Positions 32,078-43,968 of a stretch of DNA of 64,000 bases are shown piece by piece (position 1 is the stretch's first letter; the number at the start of each line of letters is the position of its first letter). This DNA is from Pogonophryne albipinna (Eukaryota; Chordata; Actinopteri; Perciformes; Artedidraconidae). The stretch covers positions 87,997 through 151,996 of the forward strand of contig JAPTMU010000398.1 of NCBI GenBank assembly GCA_028583405.1, written 5' to 3'. The notes below the pieces were generated by a model. The model was not told where the DNA came from and did not search any database. It worked only from the letters and a program-made list of their open reading frames with translations. The position numbers and the translations under genes are program-made.

Positions 32078-34804
32078 CTTTAGGTGTTTGAGCAGCTGCA
32101 GTGACTGGTGATAATGGAGGCAACAGTGGAATAGTTGCTGCAGCAATCTTTATATCTATAAGAGGGTGTACTGCCTCGTCCGATGCTGATACTTCACTTG
32201 GTTCTGAAGCCTTGTCTGTTACTACTGCTGGTGATGGGGCTTTAGCTTCAGTTGGTGCTGTGGCTTCAGTTGGTGCTGCGACTTCAGTTGGTGCTGCGAC
32301 TTCAGTTGGCGCTGCGACTTCTGGGGCTTCAGATGGTGCTGCAGCTGGTGCTGGGGTTTCAGTTGGTGCTGGGGCTGGTGCTGAGACTGCAGCTACAGCT
32401 GGTGCTGGGGCTTCATTTGTTGGTGCAGCTGGTTCTGAGGCTTCAGTTGGTGCTGGGGCTGGTGCTGGGACTGCAGCTACAGCTGATGCTGGGGCTTCAG
32501 ATGGTGCTGCAGCTGGTGCTGGGGTTTCAGTTGGTGCTGGGGCTGGTGCTGGGACTGCAGCTACAGCTGGTTCTGGGGCTTCAGTTGGTGCTGGGGCTGG
32601 TGCTGGGACTGCAGCTACAGCTGGTTCTGGGGCTTCAGTTGGTGCGGGGACTGCAGCTACAGCTGGTTCTGGGGCTTCAGTTGGTGCTGGGGCTGGTGCT
32701 GGGACTGCAGCTACAGCTGGTTCTGGGGCTTCAGTTGGTCCTGCAGCTGGTTCTGGGACTTCAGTTGTTGGTGCAGCTGGTTCTGGGGCTTCATTTGGTG
32801 CTGGGGCTGGTACTGGGACTGCAGCTGCAGCTACAGCTGGTGCTGGGGCTTCAGTTGGTGCTGGGGCAGCAGATTCAAATGGTTCTGGGTATACACATTT
32901 TTCTGTTGAGGTAGCAGCGGATGCAGAATTGTCAGTTGGAGCCTCTCCCTCCACATGAGCAGCCACTACAGCAGGGGCCTCAACAGCTAGAGCTGCTGCC
33001 TCTTCTACAACAACAGGGGCCTCTGTCTGCACAGCTACAACAGCATGGTCCTCTGCCTGCACAGCTACATCAGCAGCGTCCTCTGTCTGCACAGCTACAT
33101 CAGCAGCGTCCTCTGCCTGCACAGCTACATCAGCAGGGGCCTCTGCCTGCACAGCTATATCAGCAGTGGCCTCCTCAACCAGGGCTTCGACCACAGGAGT
33201 TGCCTCAGACAGTAAAGTTTCTACAGGGACGGCTTTCTCTAAATGGGGTAGTGCAGCCTCAGGTTCAGTGTAGGCTTCAGTTGGTGCGGGGACTGCAGCT
33301 ACAGCTGGTTCTGGGGCTTCAGTTGGTGCTGGGGCTGGTGCTGGGACTGCAGCTACAGCTGGTTCTGGGGCTTCAGTTGGTCCTGCAGCTGGTTCTGGGA
33401 CTTCAGTTGTTGGTGCAGCTGGTTCTGGGGCTTCATTTGGTGCAGGGGCTGGTACTGGGACTGCAGCTGCAGCTACAGCTGGTGCTGGGGCTTCAGTTGG
33501 TACTGGGGCAGCAGATTCAAATGGTTCTGGGTATACACATTTTTCTGTTGAGGTAGCAGCGGATGCAGAATTGTCAGTTGGAGCCTCTCCCTCCACATGA
33601 GCAGCCACTACAGCAGGGGCCTCAACAGCTAGAGCTGCTGCCTCTTCTACAACAACAGGGGCCTCTGTCTGCACAGCTACAACAGCATGGTCCTCTGCCT
33701 GCACAGCTACATCAGCAGCGTCCTCTGTCTGCACAGCTACATCAGCAGCGTCCTCTGCCTGCACAGCTACATCAGCAGGGGCCTCTGCCTGCACAGCTAT
33801 ATCAGCAGTGGCCTCCTCAACCAGGGCTTCGACCACAGGAGTTGCCTCAGACAGTAAAGTTTCTACAGGGACGGCTTTCTCTAAATGGGGTAGTGCAGCC
33901 TCAGGTTCAGTGTAGGCTTCAGTTGGTGCGGGGACTGCAGCTACAGCTGGTTCTGGGGCTTCAGTTGGTGCTGGGGCTGGTGCTGGGACTGCAGCTACAG
34001 CTGGTTCTGGGGCTTCAGTTGGTCCTGCAGCTGGTTCTGGGACTTCAGTTGTTGGTGCAGCTGGTTCTGGGGCTTCATTTGGTGCTGGGGCTGGTACTGG
34101 GACTGCAGCTGCAGCTACAGCTGGTGCTGGGGCTTCAGTTGGTGCTGGGGCAGCAGATTCAAATGGTTCTGGGTATACACATTTTTCTGTTGAGGTAGCA
34201 GCGGATGCAGAATTGTCAGTTGGAGCCTCTCCCTCCACATGAGCAGCCACTACAGCAGGGGCCTCAACAGCTAGAGCTGCTGCCTCTTCTACAACAACAG
34301 GGGCCTCTGTCTGCACAGCTACAACAGCATGGTCCTCTGCCTGCACAGCTACATCAGCAGCGTCCTCTGTCTGCACAGCTACATCAGCAGCGTCCTCTGC
34401 CTGCACAGCTACATCAGCAGGGGCCTCTGCCTGCACAGCTATATCAGCAGTGGCCTCCTCAACCAGGGCTTCGACCACAGGAGTTGCCTCAGACAGTAAA
34501 GTTTCTACAGGGACGGCTTTCTCTAAATGGGGTAGTGCAGCCTCAGGTTCAGTGTAGGCTTCAGTTGGAGCAGCAGTTTCTGGAACTGGCTCTAAAGGGC
34601 TGACAGGTTCTAGCTGTGGCTCAGGAGCAGACAGGAGGTCCTCCCCAGACCCAAGATCCTCCTGGGCCTCCAGGGCTACCAACACAACATCAGCTTCATC
34701 ATCGGCTCCTGGTTGGAAATTGTCCGGTAAGGCAGACTGCACAGGCAACTGTATCTGGTCCTCGATGGTTTGTGCATCTTCTGCAATGAAGCCATTTCTG
34801 ACTG
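32078..34804 (-). CDS. Ala/Pro/Glu-rich repeat protein, central exon (909 codons)
   Basis: A 2727-base exon on the minus strand is bounded by an acceptor (CCTGTTTTTACAG, ending at 34805) and a donor (AAAG/GTATGA at 32077), both in phase 1. It opens with a non-repetitive part (AVRNGFIAEDAQTIEDQIQL, then GADDEADVVLVALEAQEDLG) and continues as low-complexity A/P/E/V/T sequence with ADVAVQAED-type and APTEAPEPAVAAVP-type short repeats, organised into three 214-residue units. It ends VTAAAQTPK. No membrane segment or catalytic motif is visible. With exons 1 and 3 the product is ~964 residues. The MGC-led start and glutamate-rich content recall the ERICH5-type proteins, but this is a weak resemblance. 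No stop interrupts the repeats, so the reading frame appears selected. Confidence 0.82.
32633..34558 (-). repeat. Three tandem 642-bp coding repeats
   Basis: Units at 32633-33274, 33275-33916 and 33917-34558 differ at only a few positions (for example GGTGCTGGGG against GGTGCAGGGG, and GGTGCTGGGG against GGTACTGGGG). The unit length of 214 codons keeps the frame. Further short APTEAPEP-coding repeats continue below 32633. Confidence 0.96.
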
Positions 34805-35386
34805 CTGTAAAAACAGGGTGGACAACACAACATTTTTTATATTTAGATGTACGACTTGCAAGCATATTATCAATCTACATCTCCCCTTTGTGATGCCCTG
34901 TTAATCTGTAAAAGTAACTACCTGACAACAAAAATAATGAAGAAAACATTCCTAATTTCATTAAATTGAACATTATTTGGGGGTTGGCGAGCTAATCTAC
35001 AGTAGGCTTCAATAACAACATTTCTAATGGCCAAATTCAAATGCATCCTAAGGTGACATTAAACGAAGAATAGACTTCTATATTGAAGGGTGTTAAATTA
35101 TTCCTGTATTTTATTGTCTTAATCTGCCTATCAGCATGTTTTTGCATATCATTTTTGCTGTTCTTGTCAGAGGCCAAAGACAAATGTCTGAAGTCAATCT
35201 AATAAATAATATGAATAATATAAATCCAAACAACAGCTTAACTCATGGAATGCAGGAGATGGAAAATAAAGGCAACAAGGTAGAAAACATTCTTTAATTT
35301 CCCTGGTTAAAAATGTGATTTATTGAAGCCAGTCTTTGTCTAAAGCCCGGAGGACATGCAAGTCACTCTCTGAGGAAATGAAATAC

Positions 35387-38300
35387 CAACACACTCTCAC
35401 TCCATAATCGTCCAGGAGCGACGTTTGGTCAGGGTCCCGTGGCGTGCAGTTGTGATGCTCCTAGGCTCCTTCAGCTTCATAAAGGGACGCAAATAGCTTT
35501 CAACTGATTGCAATGTACCCAGAATCCCCAGCTATCGTTTAGGACTACACCATGTGCTCTGTTTGACAAACCCCGTTTTTTTCACCATTCATTCCAATGG
35601 CTGGCGTCTATGTCACGTGATCTTCAAATTTCTCCCTGCAGAAAAAAAAAACATGGCCGAACTTCGTTTTATTCTCGGTGGAAAATGCCTATTTTAAAGT
35701 TAATTTTGCCATTAAAATGCGTTTTGATGTCATTTGATGCGAGAAATATGAGTTGTTATTTCAGATTATGTGTGCAGTGGATGTACATGATCTATAGTTT
35801 GCTAGTTATTACGAAGATTAGTTCAGGAAATTGCGTCCATAGAACGTTTTCATTGTTACCAAGGTGGTTGCTAGGGACGCTGCTATTGATATTATTTCTG
35901 TTATGTTGTGTAACTGTTTAATGGTGTTATCTTTATTGCTACCCCCTTCCCCGTCAATGTATAGTGTTGGTCCACAGCGCAAACGTATTAGTTTAACAAA
36001 ATCTGCATCTAAAGATACGTTATTTTCCCCTGTGCAATTCCAGTCTCACATCTCACAGCACATCGTCATTAACAAATACCGGAAACAGACCGAAAACATT
36101 TAAAAAAAATAAAATAATACTTTATTCCGAGTGTGCTTGCTTTTCTCTTTGAAAGTCATCACATAACGGCATTGTAATACACGGTTCGGCTTTATTAAAT
36201 ATTACATATCTGCCGTAGTTCTCTATTTATAGAGCCCTGATGAGAAGACTTCTAGACAAACATGAGGAACTGCCGCCAAGACTGAAAAAGTGACGTGGAT
36301 CATAAAAATATCAGTAATTAAACAACATCTTACATTTCTTTTCACACAATACGTCTCCTTGCAGTATCAACACTAATTCGGCTGACTTTTATATTTGATC
36401 CAATTGGTAGATAGGCTGTATTTACACCATAAAGGTGCATTCCAAGACATCTATCAATATTTGTGCATACCTCCAGCAATGTTAACTATGTTGAAGCACT
36501 TATTTTAACTGATATTATACATATGTATTATACTCTTATAAGATGTATGTAGATATTTCATCTCCGGCCTTGTCAGGTATTGAACAATCAATAAATAAAG
36601 AACACAGAATTGTTAAATATAAAACACAGAATGTGTGTGATTATACTAAATGATTTACAAATAAACACCACTGCATATTTACAACTGTTACACATGCTGA
36701 TGTAACGCAAATGTTTCCAACTTGGGATCAATAAAGTATATCTTATCTTAAGCTGATCGATGGCTACTGCCATATTTGCTAAATTTGCCTCTGAACCTTG
36801 ACAAGTGCATGTTTCAGGCTTATCAATGAACAACAGGAGGGGTCACAGACATAAGACCAGCTGTTAAATAAAGCTCTTCTGACCTTAGCTGGCATGTGTG
36901 TATATATATTAATGCTGCCCATTATGGGCACAAGCAATTTTTCACCCATTTATTAATTATATGTTTTTAAATTTGAGTGTTTCCTATCCCCTAAACCTCC
37001 AGGGATGTACACAGTTTAATACTGGCAACTTCTTATTATGGGAAATACGAAAACGTCTTTTCAAACAACAACTCCCAGTAGAGACGTGCCATAGATAGAG
37101 AACATGTTGCGAAACACAATAGCCAGCATGTGCAGTTCTGGGGACGGGGCGGGGCGGACCAGTTCAAATCCAGTTTTGGACAGTCTGCCGTGGTTCCATC
37201 CCATTTCAAGTGCTGTTCGACGCTTGGCGTAACCCTCGGAGCACACTCTCCTATCACAGAGCTTGAGGACTATCACGGGGTTTGTCAAGCGAAGCGGAGA
37301 GAATACTTACTTCCCGGTGTAATATTCTCTAAAGCAAATGAGCTGCTCCGACCCTCGGTCCTGACGGACTCCAACTTGTGTTTATTAATCACACAAATAA
37401 ATAAACACAAGGATAATTATGTGTTATTGTTGAGTAAATGGAGAATTGCACCGGGGAAAATAACGTAGGCTATCTATGCCACAATTTTAGATGCAGATTT
37501 TGTTAAACTAATACGTTTGCGCTGTGGACCAACACTATAAATTGACGGGGAAGGGGGTAGCAATAAAGATAACACCATTAAACAGTTACACAACATAACA
37601 GAAATAATATCGATTGCAGCGTCCCTAGCAACAAGTAACAAGTAGTTAATAATAATAAAAGACATTAAGAAAAAGGCATTTTAAACAGTCATTAAAAAGC
37701 AACACAATCTACCTGCATTGCATTACTCTAAACGTGTAATAACGTGCTTTAACCAGTAGGTGGTTTGGGTTAAAAAGCTGTCAAGTTTACAGTGTTAACA
37801 AAATAAAATATACTGTTGTTTCTGGTTTAGTTTACGACGGATATATTTAGTTATTGTTTTGATATTTGTAACACAAAAGCGATGGAAAAAACCCACAGCA
37901 ACACAGAAAATATGGTCTTAACATGACCCAGCGGTCTAGTAGTTAATAAAAAACAATAATATCAAAACAAAATATTACTAACTTTATTGTGAAATTCAAA
38001 CTGAACGGTAAAAGAATAGTTTCCAGTCTATTCTGAGCCCGATCTCTGTAGATAAATAAAAATAAAGAACTACGACAGATGTGTAATATTTAATGCAGCC
38101 GAACCATTTATTATGCATTCATGTGATGACTTTCAAAGAGTAAAGCAAGCACTGCTGAATAAAGTATGATTTTATCTTTTACGAAACGTTTTTTTTCATA
38201 TGGAATGCAGTTGGAGGTCAACGAATCATAGAGCTTGAAAACTAATCACGGGGTTTGTCAAACAGAGCACATGGTGTAGTCCTAAACGATAGCTGGGGCT

Positions 38301-38753
38301 TCTGGGTAGTGTAGTGTCTTCTGCCATCCTTTACTCCGAAAAAATATTTGTTTCTCCGAAGCGAAGGGGAAAAATACAAAAGCATTGCACACAATTTAAA
38401 CTAATCAATGTTGTGTAATTAACAAGGATAATCTGGTGTTTTTTAGTCGATGAGTAGTGCAGATATCACTGTAAAATCAATCGACAGTAAGGGGAATACT
38501 TACTTCCGGGTGTACAATTCTCCGTAATCCAATGGGAATGGACGCTCACATTGCCTTTAAGGGCAGCCGACACAAACGAATGCCGTGCTTCCATGAGCGT
38601 CAAATCCCGCCGCAGATGGGAATACATTGCAATCAGTTGAAAGCTATTTGCGTCCCTTTATGAAGCTGAAGGAGCCTAGGAGCATCACAACTGCACGCCA
38701 CGGGACCCTGACCAAACGTCGCTCCTGGACGATTATGGAGTGAGAGTGTGTTG
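35387..38753. mobile_element. Foldback (long-TIR) DNA transposon, copy 2, TSD GAAATAC
   Basis: The same ends as copy 1 are flanked by a perfect 7-bp duplication GAAATAC (35380-35386 and 38754-38760). The inner arms pair as well: 35842-36020 is the inverse of about 37480-37640, and 35510-35600 of 38250-38310. The left arm has lost about 320 bp at 35516 relative to copy 1. The uninterrupted site for the copy 1 hAT is at 36644. No coding capacity was found. Confidence 0.88.
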
Positions 38754-39961
38754 GAAATACACATGACAATGCATTTGCTGCATTTTGAGAGAGACCCTTT
38801 CTTCATTCTCCTTCTTAATGCTGCTGTTATAGATATTTGAACAAGTAACAAGCCCTCAGGTGGAAAAACATTAATTTAGTATCAATGGCAGCCTAGGACA
38901 TTTTAACTGACAGTTTCTCTCTAGATAAGTTTTGCAGCTAATTTATTTACAAAAACACCAGCTAAGACAGAGCAGAATGGTTCAGAAAGCTGAATGGGTG
39001 GATGGTTCAGAAGCCACAGCTTCCGGAATGTATTCGTCTGTCCGAAGTGCTAAAAAGAGCAGAGAGTGATGGGTGGAAAGGAATGTGACAGGCTGGAAAC
39101 TCAAATGAAAATAAATCATTGGAAGAAACGCAACAGAGAAAAAAAGTGGGTAAGCCATGCAAGTGAAATATTTCTAATAATATCAAGTTTCAACTAAGAG
39201 TTCAGAACTGCAGACTTACATTCTTGACAAAAAGTGTTTTTAAAAATGTTTAATTGTTATTATGGTATGACTCCCCTTAATTGAATTTAAACATGTTTCC
39301 ATTAGTGTCCAGTTTACAGCTCACATACGATCTAACAGAGTATTCCACACTGTTGTGCAGCTTGAACTGGTGTTAAAAACAGTTTTGTTGGAGACATAGA
39401 CAGCCTCTCCAAGCATGGATGACCAGAATTTCAACATAATTTAGCAGCCAAAAATGATCCCAGTCAAAATAAGTGCCATGGTTGGCTTATAACCAAGCGG
39501 CAAACTCTGGGGAACAGCCGGGACGCCAATACGGAAGTGCCACACACTGCAGTTCATACATGGGCCGCTAGGGACTGGCTGCAGAAAGGAGCAATTTCCA
39601 TAGACCCCCATGTTAAAATGCCCAACTTTACAGCAGAAAAAAACATGTTTCTACCCATGGATGCAATAAATATTATTATCGATATAGTTAGATTCCACCT
39701 TCATGATTATGAATCTGTGAGTGAATTGTTTTCTAACACGACCCTTTTATTTATATTAGGTCTTAAAGTTTTTGCATAAATTAGGGCGTGGTCACTTTGA
39801 TGGACATGGACATGCCTCACTGTCAGCTAACAGCAACTTGTCCACTCTGCTAGGCTACAACGTTAGTTAGTCATAGTACTGTACTTGACCCTTTTGCTTT
39901 AGCCGTGTTCGTGGTGATTGTGCCTTTTAGGGAATATTGTTATAAATACCAGACAATTAAA

Positions 39962-40045
39962 ATGTCGTGCTGTGCGCTTGAATGTACTAACAGAACTTCC
40001 AAGAAGTCTAAAATGATAATATTATACATGTTAACCCCGTTCGCA
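39962..40045 (+). pseudogene. THAP zinc-finger N-terminus fragment
   Basis: MSCCALECTNRTSKKSK matches the start of THAP domains (Met, then C-x4-C, then TNR and basic residues), the DNA-binding module of P-element-type transposases and derived proteins. A possible donor (CAGGTGTTT) follows at about 40046. The rest of the domain (C and H ligands, Trp, AVPTIF-like box) is not nearby. Confidence 0.5.
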
Positions 40046-40233
40046 GGTGTTTGTGTGCTTGGTAGCTTAGCTTGTTACAAATTAGCCAGCTAAGGACGTA
40101 ACCCTTTATACATACATATACATTTTAGTTTATGATTCAGCCTTGGGTAAGACTTTTATAGTCTATGGCTATGACGCCCATAATGCTAAACGGGAGCAAA
40201 TGTTAATAGGTGACCCAATTATCCCAGTGGTGG

Positions 40234-40322
40234 CCGCCCGCCGGAGCTAACGGAGCCGCAGGGGGCTAGCTCCAGCCCGCGTCCCGGAGCTAGCCCACTG
40301 CGGCTCCGTTAGGTCCGGGCGG
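40234..40322. repeat. Large GC-rich hairpin
   Basis: 40234-40273 and 40286-40322 are inverted copies (CTAACGGAGCCGCAG / CTGCGGCTCCGTTAG cores) with one 3-base gap and a mismatch, across a 12-base loop. Confidence 0.85.
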
Positions 40323-42050
40323 TGGAGTCCGTCGTTATAACTGGAGATCAAGGAATGCAGCGAAACGCAGACTTGGTTCGCCTGCTGTAGTATTAGCCAC
40401 ATAAATTATGTTGAATAAGGCTTATTAAGCTGAACATCGCCACAATTGTTCTGCTATGTATCGGTACTTATTTTCTTAACGTGTGAATGACAAGCATTAA
40501 GAATAACAAAATATAGCTAATTCTCTTGCAGATTGTCTCATTTGATTATGAATGTAACGTTTATATAGGGGAACTACACTGTTAGCAGTAACTTGGTATG
40601 CATGTATTTCATGTTAGCTTAGCTTCTTAGCCTGAGCTAGCTCTGTTTACTTCCAGTTCGGAGGCAGCAGGTCCCGCCTCGGCTCCGCCTCTTTGCCCTT
40701 ATTTGGAGCAGGCGGGAGTTGAACTCTGACGTCGCTGTCAAGCCGTTAGTGGCCGACTCCGCCTACTAAGGGCTTCTCGGCAACTCTGCAGAATCCTATG
40801 GGTGACGTCACGGACACTACGTCCATTTATATATACAGTCTATGCTTATAACACAGAGTAGAGGGAGGGATGGGATGTAAAGTATAGGGGGCCCGGTCAG
40901 GGGATGCGACCAGTGGTGGATCATACAGTGACTGTATGATTTAAAACTCCACCCATTCATTTGTAGAAGCCTTCCTGAGAAATACAATAAGTGGTTTTCT
41001 TGTGGGAATGATGTAAGAGTCTGGAAAGCTTTTCCAGGTTACTATAGCTGGCAGGCTGAAGAGACAATGGTACAACCATCATACACTGATGACACGCATG
41101 AATAAACAATCACGGTCAGTGTACACAGGGCTTGGACATAAGAATCCAAACGACAAACAAAACAAGAACTACAGAGCATGACTGCAAGTTCAGATGTAAC
41201 ATGTATATTCAGAAATTCCAGGATAGCCTGAAAAGCATTTGGGCTTTTTGGAAAAGCCATCAATCTCCTAGCCCCTCTCCTGATATCCAGCATCCATTGT
41301 TTTGTGCGAGCGCTAAATTCCTGGAGCAGTGTCAAACACTCCATATCATGCATAAACAGATGGCAATCTAAGCAACTCACTTTTGAGGAAAACTTTGTAT
41401 TCAGACTTTGGAAGCACACAAAGCATGCACACTATGTAGGGAAACATAATTTAATTCACAAATCAGACTACTGTAGATTGGCAGAAAAACGGTTTGGTCA
41501 CAACTCTTTCCTCAGGCTGCAGATGCACTGCTGAACAATCCCAGCTGGCATTCACACGGTGCTACTGTCAGAGTTTTATGAAGTCCTCACTACATTTGAC
41601 AAAGCTAGCTTCATGTACATGTAAATACCCAATTGGCTTTGGTAAGGAGAGGAGCGGAGAATTAAACACAAACACACAATATAGCTCTCATTTGATAAAA
41701 AGCCAAAACATTCAGTTTCTGGCAGCATATTTTGAATGGATACCAAGCTAGAAATGGCTTATTAAAAATAAATGCTGACCAATTCTGGGGAGCAATGAGA
41801 AAATGGGTAAACATGAATAATTCTCTACATGGGCTGCTGTAGAATGCTTCGAAGCAGAAGAGAGTGAGAAAGCACACGGTGTTCCAGAGCAGAGTCACAC
41901 ACCCCTCAGCAAGCCTTGACTGAATAAAAGTGACTTACTCTACATATGTACATGTAGAGTAAGTGTATAAATCATATGGTATGCTTATTCATTAAACATA
42001 CACTAAGCTAGACACGTTTAGACATTTAAACATAGATTGTTCAAACTTAC

Positions 42051-42138
42051 CCACTGTATCTCCATTGGCCTCCTCTGGCTTTGTACCTGGTCTTTTCTCC
42101 TGATCAACAGTCTGTGCACTGGATGAGGAGCACCCCAT
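42051..42138 (-). CDS. Predicted first coding exon of the MGCSSSS gene
   Basis: ATG at 42138-42136 opens 29 codons (MGCSSSSAQTVDQEKRPG...ANGDTV) plus one base, ending at a consensus donor GTAAGT (42050). The spare G joins CA of exon 2 to give Ala, keeping the frame into AVRNGF. MGCSSS fits the N-myristoylation consensus (Gly2, Ser at 6), and Cys3 could be palmitoylated, so the protein may be membrane-anchored. An upstream TATA or CpG island is not evident. Confidence 0.78.
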
Positions 42139-43968
42139 GTTTGTCAAAAATAGTTGAAATTGTTTAAAAATAATCTATTTTATTAACAAACCCAAGTTCC
42201 ACTGCTCTATATTAGCAAAGACAGAAACTGCACCATTTTCTCCACCAGTCTCTGATTCAATGCATGACCCGATGTCTTCTTGCCCCAGATCTGTTGTAAG
42301 AATGCAGCCAGGCAGGGAAGGCACTACTACTGCTGAATGTTCCCGGCTGCCTCATGCACAGGCACACTTTTCATGCAAGAGGGGGAGGCAACCATGTGCG
42401 AATGGAGTGTGTGTCCTCCCCTCTATAGGAGTGTCCCCTATGGAAGAGATCCACCTCCTGGTGGTTATGGGTAATACATTTTCAAAGAATGCATTTCTTT
42501 AAAAGGGTTTAGTCGATGAAGTTATGCATTTACTGTCTTTGACTTGCATAATAGCTTTTATTATTATTGTGAGAAAAATTAAGTGCACTAGATAACTTAT
42601 CTTCTGAATTGATCATAAACCTGATAAAAAAACATACAATAAAATGTGAAGTCTAAAATGTGTATTTATCTGTATAAGAGTATTTGGCATACAATTATAA
42701 AGATGTACAGAGAAAAATACATTGTGTTAGTAGAAAGCATTGCATTTGCATATGTTTCAGTGTAACTTGTAGAGCAGGGTGATTAGAGGGATCCTGTGAT
42801 ACCACCCCAGATAGCAAAAAGTCATTGAATCTACATTGAGATATGGTCACGCTGAAGATTGCAATCAACATTGATGTCAGACATTGAAAATGAACTAAAA
42901 TGAACAAACAAAAAAAGAGCCATTATTTATTCAGTTAATTATTACGATTTAATTCAATTATTTGAACATTTTGTACATCTATTGTCCACTTTAGCACACA
43001 AAACATTCTCTCTTTTAAAGGTCTCATCATATGCTTTTCCGGTTATTACCCGTCCCCTTGTGTGTTATGTAGCTTTTCATGCATGTAAACGGTCTGCAGA
43101 GTCACAAACTCTCGCAGTACACCCTGTAGCGAGTAAAACTCTAACACAGAAAATACCTGTCTACACTGAGAAAAGGGGAAAGTGGGGTTGTTCAATTTGC
43201 AAATATGCAGTTAATATATGAGACATAATGTATTCATGTTTCTCATCGAAACATCAATCAATCATGTAGAACTATTTTAATCTTGAGGGGTGTACGTTCT
43301 ATAAGTCTCAATCATGTTAAGAAATAAGAAAAAAGTTATGTTTCTGTAACTCCGCCCACTGAGCACATACGTCAGCAGCTTGCTCCGCAGCCGATTACTC
43401 AGCTTCTTATTATTGACAAATATTTTATTCACAAATCAAAATGTTCGGACTCAAAACCCTACTTTTAATAGTTTCGTAATTTAACTTCAACAATATGGCA
43501 CTTTAATGGACAAGATGAAAAGCAGAAAAAACTGCAAAAAATCTTTATTTGAAAATGTTGAAGCTTTTCTTTTTTAAACAAAGAGGGGGGGGGGGAGGGG
43601 TCCACCATATTTTCTTCCCGCATCGGAGGAGTAAGCTGGTTCTGTTCCGAGGAGATCTCTACAAGGTAAAAGTTATTAAAAGTGATTTAATGTCATCAAA
43701 TGTTCGTCATAGTTACAGGTTATCGTTTGCAAAAAGCTGAGTTCACATTTGCTGTTACAACGAGCAACGTAAATACAGCTGTCAATTTGTAAACATTGTC
43801 ATTCACTCACTGGTGTTAGCTAGGATAAAACCATGAAAATCATAAGGTGAGTTTATATTGATTGACTTGTGTTTAGCATGTTTTTATTGTGAGTATTTGT
43901 AGAGCCAGCGTAAGTCCGGCAGTTGCTTGCTTTTGTGGTGGAACATTACGGGACATAATTCACTGTGT
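42139..43968. other. Upstream region; one repeat and a G-run
   Basis: 42139-42980 shows nothing definite (possible promoter and 5' UTR of the minus-strand gene). 43010-43150 (GGTCTCATCATATGCTTTTC ... CATGTAAACGGTCTGCAGAG ... ACACCCTGTAGCGAG) looks like a common fish interspersed repeat. 43584-43600 is a G13-A-G4 run able to form a G-quadruplex. Confidence 0.5.

Larger units (their letters stand above)
39500..40860 (+). mobile_element. THAP-bearing dispersed repeat (P-like)
   Basis: The left part (GCAGTTCATACATGGGCCGC; TTTCCATAGACCCCCATGTT) is a sequence type common in fish repeats. The right part (40610-40853) is the inverted partner of 7550-7795. At 39962 an ATG starts a THAP-like frame. 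Clear TIRs or TSDs were not found, so boundaries are approximate. A 90-bp hairpin sits at 40234-40322. Confidence 0.6.
34805..42050 (-). other. Predicted intron 1 of the MGCSSSS gene
   Basis: 7.2 kb with donor GTAAGT at 42050 and acceptor at 34805. It contains foldback copy 2 (35387-38753) and a THAP-bearing repeat (39500-40860). The stretches 34860-35379, 38761-39490 and 40861-41930 have no recognised features; a 13-bp-arm hairpin is at 41933-41964. Confidence 0.65.

Noticed and set aside
32633..34558. CRISPR-like reading of regularly spaced repeats
   Set aside because: Units are 642 bp, coding and contiguous, without spacers; this is eukaryotic tandem duplication.
32101..34603. Long plus-strand frames of Gly/Ala or Leu/Gln repeats
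   Set aside because: They are antisense readings of the repetitive exon on the minus strand; the minus frame has splice sites and a non-repetitive start, the plus frames do not.
34805..34865. ATG-led extension of the big minus frame upstream of 34804
   Set aside because: A strong 3' splice site ends at 34805, and a better start with matching phase exists at 42138; the upstream codons are intronic.
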